Below, one piece after another: positions 46,686-53,551 of a stretch of DNA of 64,000 bases; the first letter of the stretch is position 1; every line of letters begins with the position of its first letter. The DNA is from Winogradskyella costae (GTDB lineage Bacteria > Bacteroidota > Bacteroidia > Flavobacteriales > Flavobacteriaceae): assembly GCF_013403865.1 (NCBI RefSeq), contig NZ_JABFDK010000002.1, forward strand, positions 124,001 to 188,000, read 5' to 3'. Under the pieces are notes generated by a model. The model was not told where the DNA came from. It made no database searches and was given only the letters and a program-made list of their open reading frames with translations. A program made the translations under genes and the position numbers.

Positions 46686-47141
46686 CTAGTACTGAATGCC
46701 TTCTAGGTAATCGACTTTATTATAACTCGCCTGTACCTCAGCTTTTTGAGTTAACAATAAACCGCGCACCGTGGGGTTTAACTCGTAATTGTTTAGAATA
46801 TCATCATAATCTTCAATGGCTTGTTTTTCGCCATTCCGTACTTCTTCTAGCATTGATTCATCGTTATCCATAGAAAAGAATGCTTTGGTATCTATCCAAG
46901 TTCTATGCAATGAACCAGACCAACTGCCATCGCGTTGTGTGATCTCCATACCGCTTTCTCGAAGCGTGGTGGTTAATTCATTGACGTAACGACTTCGTAC
47001 ACGTGCCTTATTCAGGAAAAACGTTTTTAATCTTGGATTATCAGTATGTTCTGCTACTTTTTTAAATCCTTTTTCAGCATCGTAAGCTTTCTCGATGAGG
47101 TCATTCAATTTTTCTTCTGTTTTCTTATCAAATAGTGCCAT
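46686..47141 (-). CDS. PA2169/DUF2383 family four-helix-bundle protein
   Basis: 151 residues, all helical. The pairs of helices carry KLNDLIEKAYDAEKGFKKVAEHT and RVRSRYVNELTTTL, then SMLEEVRNGEKQAIEDYDDIL and LLLTQKAEVQASYNKVDYL. The Glu/Asp/His pattern is ferritin-like, as in the DUF2383 or PA2169 family. These are small cytoplasmic stress proteins of unknown chemistry, often induced in stationary phase. Single gene with a 325-nt upstream region that holds the shared 13-mer and a hairpin in the leader. Confidence 0.88.
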   Translation of the reverse strand: MALFDKKTEEKLNDLIEKAYDAEKGFKKVAEHTDNPRLKTFFLNKARVRSRYVNELTTTLRESGMEITQRDGSWSGSLHRTWIDTKAFFSMDNDESMLEEVRNGEKQAIEDYDDILNNYELNPTVRGLLLTQKAEVQASYNKVDYLEGIQY

Positions 47142-47466
47142 AATTATAAGGTTTTAGTACAGTGTTATACTGTTGGTACACCACTGTAAGTGTTATTTTA
47201 TAGTCTAAAATTAATTATAACAATTCATGCTTATTAATCGAATTACACAATTTTTTTGCTCAATTGATTAGTTTTAAATAAACTAAATATCAAAGCAATA
47301 TGTTTTCTAAGTGTCTCTAAAAGAAGATATAGACGCGCGTTTATCTAGGTGTCTTTCTCTGTTAGAATATCTAAGCTAACTTAGAGGGTATCGTTTATAA
47401 TACCAATGACCTCAGAAGCTGTTCAGCTATAGTGTAATTAGATACACTAAGTTGCCAAACATAGGA
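47142..47466. other. Upstream region of the DUF2383 gene
   Basis: 325 nt without a credible gene. It holds an imperfect inverted repeat at 47161-47187 (CAGTG...CACTG, with TGTAC/GTATA inside) in the probable leader, and the 13-mer GTCTAAAATTAAT at 47204-47216, shared with katE. The rest, up to the stop codon of the next gene at 47467, holds nothing I recognise. Confidence 0.5.
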
Positions 47467-47823
47467 TTAGTCCATATTTAAAATACTATCATCATGGCTC
47501 TTATTCTTTTCAGGAATGGCCTCAATAAATTCATGGATATCTAAATCGGCAGCAGGGCCGTAAGCATTAAGGATGGTTCCTTTTTTATCATTTTTGGTAG
47601 TCATCACATAGAGGATAGATTGATCAGAGGGATCGCTCATACCTTCGTAACGGTGTTCAGCAACAATAAAAACCTCTTCAGGACTATAAGTGGTGTCTTC
47701 ACCTGAGGCGATTAGCTTTTGGTCTTCTACTCTAAAGTTATGGTTGTAGCCTTTTTTCTGGTAGGCCTTCAAAAAGTCTAACTCATGCTTTGCGTTCGGG
47801 TCACTATATTCTAGATGTTTCAT
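47467..47823 (-). CDS. Small conserved protein of the group often labelled phosphoribosylpyrophosphate synthetase
   Basis: 118 residues, acidic, no signal peptide. The centre and C-terminus (LDFLKAYQKKGYNHNFRVED, YSPEEVFIVAEHRYEGMSDPSDQSILYVMTT, then KGTILNAYGPAADL) match a widespread short Bacteroidota family that databases tend to call phosphoribosylpyrophosphate synthetase. It lacks the PRPP-binding loop and is a third of the size of the enzyme, so the label cannot be right. Function unknown. The upstream GTCTTATAAGAC (47861-47872) resembles the start of the element near other stress genes. Single gene. Confidence 0.72.
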   Translation of the reverse strand: MKHLEYSDPNAKHELDFLKAYQKKGYNHNFRVEDQKLIASGEDTTYSPEEVFIVAEHRYEGMSDPSDQSILYVMTTKNDKKGTILNAYGPAADLDIHEFIEAIPEKNKSHDDSILNMD

Positions 47824-48133
47824 AATAATTTGATTTTTAGTATTATACCTTCGAAAATAAGTCTTATAAGACAGATGGCTTTTCTCATTTGATAGAAATA
47901 CTAACGCAATACCTATTTCTAGTTAGACTCTGATGATTTGGATAATGATAGCGTAGTTGTGTGCATAGGGTCAGTTTCCATTATCTTTTCACTTCCTTTA
48001 AAGCAGGTGTGGGTGGCGTATTCCATTTAATATGAAGCCTTAACATAAACGGTATGACGAGGATGCAAAATGAATCCCCATTACCCACCTTCATAATTAA
48101 CACTAAGTAATATTTTGTTGTTATTTTAGAGCC
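47824..48133. other. Intergenic region between divergent genes
   Basis: 310 nt serving both the minus-strand small protein and the plus-strand TPR kinase. GTCTTATAAGAC at 47861-47872 is a perfect 12-nt palindrome 38 nt from the small gene's ATG. Near the kinase, TAATATTTTG (about 48110) is a loose match to a -7 element. Nothing else stands out. Confidence 0.45.
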
Positions 48134-49789
48134 ATGAAACCAATCTTTAGGTCATTTCTATTTATTTACATTCTGCTGTTAGTAGTATGCACTCACAAGG
48201 CATTTGCACAATCACAAAAAGATAGCTTAAACTACTATAGAGCCTTAGCCTTACGGCCACAGAATGCTTCAGATTTATTTAAGTCTCAAAACTATTTTAA
48301 TACCCTTTATCACAGCGCGGTAAAGCAAGGAGATAGCGGTGACGCCACAAATTATTTATACTATTTAGCGAGTATCGCCTACAAAGAGGGAGAGTACATA
48401 AAAAGTGAAGAAACCGCAGTAAAAGCCTTAGGTCTGTTAGATACAATGACGCGTTCAGCCTATACTGAGGCTACCAGAAAAAGTTTCTATAATCTGTTGG
48501 GCTTAATGTATGCAGAGCAACAGAATAAGCCCAAAGCTATAGAGTTATATAACAACGCTTTTAAGATGGCTGAGTCTGCATCCGACAGTGCTAAGATTTA
48601 TAATAATTTATCCCTTGTACATCTAAATTTTAATGATTTAACCAGTGCCGAAACAGACATACTAAAAGCCTATCACTTGTTACCACGCATACCCGATACC
48701 ATTACACAGGCACTTATTTTAGATAATTATGGCGTTATCGCATCGCGTTTAAATCATGCCAATGGGTTGACTCTAATGACTAAAGCCTTAGAATTAAGAC
48801 AGTCCCAAAAAGACAGTTCTACCATCTACACCAGTTATTCGCATTTAGCAGCGTATTATTACCGCATACATAACACAGATACTTCTAAATTATACGCGTT
48901 AAAATCCCTTCAACTTGCCAAATCTCTCAATTCAGCCTCTTATAAAAACAAGGCGTTAAGCTTGTTAGTAAAGCTAAGTGATGATCCTTTAGCCAGAGCT
49001 TATAAACAGTTAAACGATAGTCTTTATGCTGCGACACAAGAAAGTTTAAATCAATTTGCGTTCCTTAAATATGATAATTCCGAATACAAAAGAGCAGCTT
49101 TAGAAAGTCAACTTGAAAAAGAAAAGCAAGAGTCTAAAACCATCTACGCCCTTTTAATAGCATCCTTTATAGCCTTAGTCTCGGTGTTTTTGTATTTTAT
49201 ATTAAGAGCACGGCATAGAAAAGAAAAATTACAACAAGTGTTTCTTACAGAATCGCGCATCTCTAAAGAGATTCACGATGAGATTGCCAGCGATGTTTTT
49301 CAGGTCATGACTAGGCTAGAAAATAAAGCTTTAAAACATAAGGTTCTTAAAAATGAGCTACACAATTTATACCACAAAACAAGAGATATTTCTAAAAAGC
49401 ATAGTGTTTTAAATGCCGACTATCCGTTTGTAGAGTACTTAGAAGAATTATTAGAAAGCTATAATGATATGCAGACCAATGTGATCATTAAGGGACTTTC
49501 CGGCATCGCTTGGGATACCATTCCGCAGTTAAAACAGCTTACACTATACCGCGTTTTACAAGAGTTATTAATCAATATGAAAAAACATAGTGGTGCGTCT
49601 ATTGTGGTTATAATGTTTATAAAAGACAATAAAGGCATTCAGGTTAATTACAGTGATAATGGAGTAGGAACGACGTTAAAAAAACGAAATGGACTGCAGA
49701 ATACGGAAAACCGTATTCAATCTATAAACGGAAGTATTACTTTTGAAACCAATCTAGATAAAGGGTTTAAAGCCAAAATAACGCTGTAA
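48134..49789 (+). CDS. TPR-containing sensor histidine kinase
   Basis: 551 residues. Signal-like N-terminal helix (FLFIYILLLVVCTHKAFA), a periplasmic TPR region of about six repeats (residues 35-330, for example SFYNLLGLMYAEQQNKPKAIELYNNA), one transmembrane helix (TIYALLIASFIALVSVFLYFIL, near 338-358), then the dimerisation helix with the phospho-accepting His in ISKEIHDEIASDVFQVM and an ATPase domain with LQELLINMKKHSGA and NYSDNGVGTTLKKRNGLQNTENRI. This is the NarL/HisKA_3-like arrangement common in Bacteroidota. The response regulator starts 2 nt after its stop codon. Confidence 0.92.
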   Translation: MKPIFRSFLFIYILLLVVCTHKAFAQSQKDSLNYYRALALRPQNASDLFKSQNYFNTLYHSAVKQGDSGDATNYLYYLASIAYKEGEYIKSEETAVKALGLLDTMTRSAYTEATRKSFYNLLGLMYAEQQNKPKAIELYNNAFKMAESASDSAKIYNNLSLVHLNFNDLTSAETDILKAYHLLPRIPDTITQALILDNYGVIASRLNHANGLTLMTKALELRQSQKDSSTIYTSYSHLAAYYYRIHNTDTSKLYALKSLQLAKSLNSASYKNKALSLLVKLSDDPLARAYKQLNDSLYAATQESLNQFAFLKYDNSEYKRAALESQLEKEKQESKTIYALLIASFIALVSVFLYFILRARHRKEKLQQVFLTESRISKEIHDEIASDVFQVMTRLENKALKHKVLKNELHNLYHKTRDISKKHSVLNADYPFVEYLEELLESYNDMQTNVIIKGLSGIAWDTIPQLKQLTLYRVLQELLINMKKHSGASIVVIMFIKDNKGIQVNYSDNGVGTTLKKRNGLQNTENRIQSINGSITFETNLDKGFKAKITL

Positions 49790-49791
49790 CA

Positions 49792-50457
49792 ATGTTTAAG
49801 AACGTTTTAATTAATGAAGACCATGATGCTGTTCTTGCTAATATCACTAAGATATTAGGTGAATTGCACGTGGAATCGATTGAGAAATCGCAATACTGTG
49901 ATGAAGCGTATTTAAAACTAAAAAAAGGAGTTTTAGATGCTCACCCTTTCGATTTACTCATTACAGACCTCTCCTTTAAGCAAGATCATAGAGATACAAC
50001 CCTTGTATCGGGTGAGATGCTTATAGAGAAGTTACGCGAAGAATTTCCAGATTTGCCCATTATAGTGTATTCTATGAAAGATCAGCTTCAAAAGATTAGA
50101 AGCTTGCTTAATACCTATCATATTAATGGCTATGTTTGTAAAGATCGAAAAGGTAGTATTGAACTGGCAGCGGCAATAGAAGCGGTGGCTGATAATGCAA
50201 TTTATGTCTCACCACAAGTAGCAAAGGCGCTGAGCCCTAAGTCGCAATTAGAAATAGACGATTATGATATTAGGTTATTAAAAATGATATCGCAAGGTCA
50301 GTCTCAAGATGACATTAGCAGTAATCTTAAGTTATATGGTATTACACCTAATAGCTTAAGCACTATTGAAAAACGATTAAATAAATTGCGCGAGCAGTTT
50401 AAAGCTAATAATGCTATACATTTGGTAGCGATAACCAAAGATTTAGGAGTTATATAA
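49792..50457 (+). CDS. Response regulator with LuxR-like HTH output
   Basis: 221 residues. Receiver domain: VLINEDHDAVLANI with acidic residues, phosphoacceptor Asp in DLLITDLSFKQDHRD, then IVYSMKDQ and Lys in GYVCKDRKGS. The C-terminal part (about 155-221, LLKMISQGQSQDDISSNL, then SLSTIEKRLNKLREQFKANN and the LGVI end) lines up with a LuxR/GerE helix-turn-helix, but with a longer and diverged turn. Probably a DNA-binding regulator driven by the TPR kinase just upstream (2 nt gap). Confidence 0.88.
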   Translation: MFKNVLINEDHDAVLANITKILGELHVESIEKSQYCDEAYLKLKKGVLDAHPFDLLITDLSFKQDHRDTTLVSGEMLIEKLREEFPDLPIIVYSMKDQLQKIRSLLNTYHINGYVCKDRKGSIELAAAIEAVADNAIYVSPQVAKALSPKSQLEIDDYDIRLLKMISQGQSQDDISSNLKLYGITPNSLSTIEKRLNKLREQFKANNAIHLVAITKDLGVI

Positions 50458-50541
50458 TACAACACTATATACAGTACAGCCCTGCACTTATCGTAATTAA
50501 ATATTTTAGGGAATACTATAATCGTAAGTGCATGTGGTGAT

Positions 50542-50570
50542 AAAAGGCAATTAGAAATAATTGCCTTTTT
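50542..50570 (+). terminator. Terminator of the TPR kinase / regulator pair
   Basis: AAAAGGCAATTA and TAATTGCCTTTT form a perfect 12-bp stem with a GAAA tetraloop, followed by T. Confidence 0.88.
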
Positions 50571-50695
50571 GTGTTTTTCATATTTTCTGGGGCTTCTTGG
50601 CCTGTTTTCTTTTTATCTATAGAACCTAGATTAGAATATTCTACCTGCTTAATTTATGACACCATTTTTGACTTGTAGGAAAAAACTATAGCTAA

Positions 50696-50761
50696 CCCGC
50701 TTATGACCCGCTTATGACCCGCTTATGATGCGCTTATGATGCGCTTATGATGCGCTTGTGG
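50696..50761. repeat. Six-unit 11-bp tandem repeat
   Basis: Three copies of CCCGCTTATGA, two of TGCGCTTATGA and a final degenerate TGCGCTTGTGG, end to end. The array is direct and spacerless, so it is a minisatellite and not a CRISPR array. Within the core CGCTTATGA only the first two bases of the unit change. Confidence 0.93.
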
Positions 50762-51267
50762 TTTTTTGGTGATGGTTTGAAGTGCAACGCGCAAAGTGCA
50801 AAATGCAAAGTGAAGAGTGAAGTGTAGAGTGTGGGGTTTGAAGTGGTAGTGTGAAGCTTGATGCTTGATGAGTGCCGTGTTAGGGGTGTTTAAGTTGTTG
50901 TTATTTAGTGCTTTGTGGTTTTGTTGAGCGGCTGGTATGCATTTTTATGAAATTCTCAAAGGTTATTCGGGTTTGGGTGATAATTTTTCAAAAAAGGTTT
51001 CAAAACAGGCTATTGAAATAGAAAATTTTCTGAAAATCTTAAGTTTTATTGAAAATACTTGAAAATGAGTTGGTTACGATTTAAAATATTTTATATATGT
51101 TTGGTAAACAGTTGGTTAGTGGATTGTGAATTCGCTTACTAATAATTACCGGTATTGTTTGCAACTGTAATCCCTCATCTATCGTATGTTCAAATGGTTT
51201 GAACAACGTTAACCAGATTGGTTGGGCTTGATGCCATAAAGTTCTACCTATCATAAATCTTAATATT

Positions 51268-52068
51268 ATGGCCAAGAATAATTCTTTTATCAGATTAGAA
51301 GGTACCTTAGATGGGTTAACCTTTTACAGAAAGAACGGTGAGTCTTTTGTAAAGACTAAAAACCGTGTTAGCAGGAATCGTATAATGAACGATCCTGAGT
51401 ACATTAGAACCCGTGAGAACATGCAAGAATTTGGAGGAGCTGCCAAGTGTGGTAAAGCTTTTAGATCTGCATTTGCTTCTATTTCGCGTTTGGTTGCTGA
51501 CTCTTATATCAGTTCTCGTGTTACGGGAAAGTTTAGGGGTATTGTAGGCAATGGAGTAGGCTTGCGTGGTCAACGCTTGTATAATGTAGTTGACAACGTG
51601 ACGCAATTTATTGGTTTGGATTTTAATATTTCTAAACCATTTGATGCCAATTTTAATGCTCCATCCGACGGACCTGTGATTAATGCGAGTAGAGATAGTG
51701 TTACTTGGGATATTCCTGATTTTAACACTGATACTTACGTTAATATTCCAGCAGGTGCTACGCATTTTAAACTTGCTTTAGCGTCTGGTTATATGAGCAA
51801 TTATGAGTGGGATGTTGCTACCAAAGGCTATGTTCCTGTAGCGGATACACCTAATGGTATCGGTGTTGTGACCTACAGCAATGCTATTGCCATTGGTGGT
51901 ATGGTTGGAGCTGCTACGAGTTTAACGACGGATCTAACGGCGTTTGCTCCAGTCCCAGTAACGACCGTTCTTCTTGGTGCTACGGCTATTGTCTTTTTTC
52001 AGATGGTGAACGGTGAGCTTTATGAGCTTTCGCAAGGTCACAGTATGAAGATTGCTGTTGGGCTTTAG
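51268..52068 (+). CDS. Conserved hypothetical Bacteroidota protein, 266 residues
   Basis: No signal peptide or clear membrane segment. The N-terminus (MAKNNSFIRLEGTLDGLTFY, then NRIMNDPEYIRTRENMQEFGGAAKCGKAFR) is a pattern I have seen in many Bacteroidota hypotheticals, some near phage-like genes. The middle is beta-rich (VTWDIPDFNTDTYVNIPAGATHFKLALASGY) and the C-terminus is alternately hydrophobic (AIVFFQMVNGELYELSQ). No function is known to me. A single gene between a long non-coding region and a strong terminator at 52110. It marks the start of an accessory segment. Confidence 0.75.
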   Translation: MAKNNSFIRLEGTLDGLTFYRKNGESFVKTKNRVSRNRIMNDPEYIRTRENMQEFGGAAKCGKAFRSAFASISRLVADSYISSRVTGKFRGIVGNGVGLRGQRLYNVVDNVTQFIGLDFNISKPFDANFNAPSDGPVINASRDSVTWDIPDFNTDTYVNIPAGATHFKLALASGYMSNYEWDVATKGYVPVADTPNGIGVVTYSNAIAIGGMVGAATSLTTDLTAFAPVPVTTVLLGATAIVFFQMVNGELYELSQGHSMKIAVGL

Positions 52069-52428
52069 CTTTTGGCTTTTGTTAGCCTTTAGCTTTTAGG
52101 TTTTGATTGAATCCCGCATTGGTTTCCTTTGCGGGATTTTTTGTTGGTTGGTTTTGGGCGGATTAGGGATTAGATGATGGGAATATCTTTCCTCTTTAGA
52201 TGTGAAAAATGCATTATAAAGATGAATATGGTGTTTTATCTTTTTTGTTGTCAGAGGATTAACTATTATTTGTAGTTTTATTACATCCCTTAGATATGGT
52301 ATCCTTAGCCGTATGAATTTATATCATTCGTTGTTGACAAACGCCAGCAAGTTTACCCAGTACTAGGTATGGTTTGCTGTATATATAATAATTATTTTTA
52401 TCACTAGTTAACATCATATCAGCGCATT
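52069..52428. other. Intergenic region after the 266-residue protein
   Basis: 360 nt. It holds the terminator at 52110-52144, and before it AGCTTTT/TTAGCCTTT words directly after the stop codon. Further on, TATTATTTG (about 52263) may be a loose -7 element of the EEP gene, but it lies about 160 nt upstream. No gene recognised. Confidence 0.45.
52110..52144 (+). terminator. Rho-independent terminator after the 266-residue protein
   Basis: AATCCCGC (52110-52117) and GCGGGATT (52131-52138) form a perfect 8-bp stem, followed by TTTTTTG. Confidence 0.85.
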
Positions 52429-53484
52429 ATGTCACTAAAAATTTCAACTTGGAATGTCAAGCACAGTCAGCAACTTATTGAAGACCATCCCTCTGCAGAT
52501 GTCTTAGAACGGATTGGGCGTGTTAAAGCCATTATTACTCTAATTAATGCCGACATACTATTGGTTGTTGAAGGTCCAAAAGGGGAAGCTAAGATTATTG
52601 ACTTTTGCGATAAGGTCTTAAATAATACTTGGGTGCCTGTGCTTTTAAAAGGTTCAGATGATGAGGTGGGAGATCGGGATCGGGATTATGGTTACGATAT
52701 GCGTGGTACGCAATGGGTGTGGTATTTGGTAAAGCCTTCAGTATTATCGCAATGCCGTATACAAGCCGCTACAGTTTGGCATTCTTTTATTGGTGGTGAA
52801 AATTGGCAGGTCAATTATTGGGGCCAGTTTGAACGCGATAACCATGAGCATTACCGTCAGCCGCAAGTGTTGATTTATAAATTGGCTAACGGTAAAGAAA
52901 TTGAATGCATTGGTGTGCATCTTAAATCTAAGATTAATAAAGAACCCATTACTTATGATGCTGAGCAGAACCTCACTGGAGCTTATGTGAACACTGCTTT
53001 AAAAGCTCGCGTAAAGCTCGCTACTGAAGCCCGTAATATTCGGCATTATGTTGATGCGAAGTTTAGACAGTTAGAAGCCCCTGCTTTAGTGATTTTAGGA
53101 GATTGTAATGATGGGCCTGGACAAGATTATTTTGAGTCTAATTATTTGTTTTTTGACTTGATACAGAATCTGCAAGGCGAAGTTCTTTTAGCCGAAAAGT
53201 ATTTTAACCACGTGTTGTTTGATGTGGCTAAAGATCTTAGATGGACTGCACGCTATAGAGATCCTATTCTCAAAATTCCAGCCAGTAAAAACCCTTTGCT
53301 TATTGATCATATTTTAGTGAGTCAACCTTTGTGCAATGGTCGTTTTCCGTTAAAAGTGAATGCTAAGGCAGGGCAAGTGGAGCATGAGATTTTTGAGCGG
53401 GTGAATGCCGATTCTAACAGTAAGACTATTTCTAGCGATCATAGGCCTGTGTCTGTGGTGCTGGAGGATACGGTCATTGTTTAA
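52429..53484 (+). CDS. Endonuclease/exonuclease/phosphatase (EEP) family protein
   Basis: 351 residues, cytoplasmic, no signal peptide. EEP motifs in order: the N-terminal KISTWNVKHS (Asn), the acidic DILLVVEGPKG (Glu) in place of the usual xVQE, VHLKSK, the LVILGDCNDGPG block (Asp, Asn), LLIDHILVSQ and the C-terminal SSDHRPVSVVL (Asp-His pair). The fold is that of DNase I/exonuclease III or inositol phosphatases. Substrate is not predictable. It sits between a conserved hypothetical and a secreted barrel-like protein, upstream of a restriction operon; a defence role is only suggested by place. Confidence 0.88.
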   Translation: MSLKISTWNVKHSQQLIEDHPSADVLERIGRVKAIITLINADILLVVEGPKGEAKIIDFCDKVLNNTWVPVLLKGSDDEVGDRDRDYGYDMRGTQWVWYLVKPSVLSQCRIQAATVWHSFIGGENWQVNYWGQFERDNHEHYRQPQVLIYKLANGKEIECIGVHLKSKINKEPITYDAEQNLTGAYVNTALKARVKLATEARNIRHYVDAKFRQLEAPALVILGDCNDGPGQDYFESNYLFFDLIQNLQGEVLLAEKYFNHVLFDVAKDLRWTARYRDPILKIPASKNPLLIDHILVSQPLCNGRFPLKVNAKAGQVEHEIFERVNADSNSKTISSDHRPVSVVLEDTVIV

Positions 53485-53551
53485 GCTGCTTATTTAGGTG
53501 TGCTTTACTCAACGCTTTTAGTTTGAATTATTAATTAAAACCAACCATATT

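Larger units (their letters stand above)
50458..51267. other. Long non-coding region at the start of the accessory segment
   Basis: 810 nt with no believable ORF. It contains the terminator at 50542-50570, the 11-bp tandem repeat at 50696-50761, and a GA/TG-rich stretch with recurring AAGTG and TGCAAA words (about 50775-50870). The base pattern differs from the flanking genes. The tail (51060-51267) should carry the promoter of the 266-residue protein, but I could not identify it clearly. Confidence 0.6.

Noticed and set aside
50696..50761. CRISPR array
   Set aside because: The 11-bp units are adjacent, with no spacers, and no cas genes are in the window.
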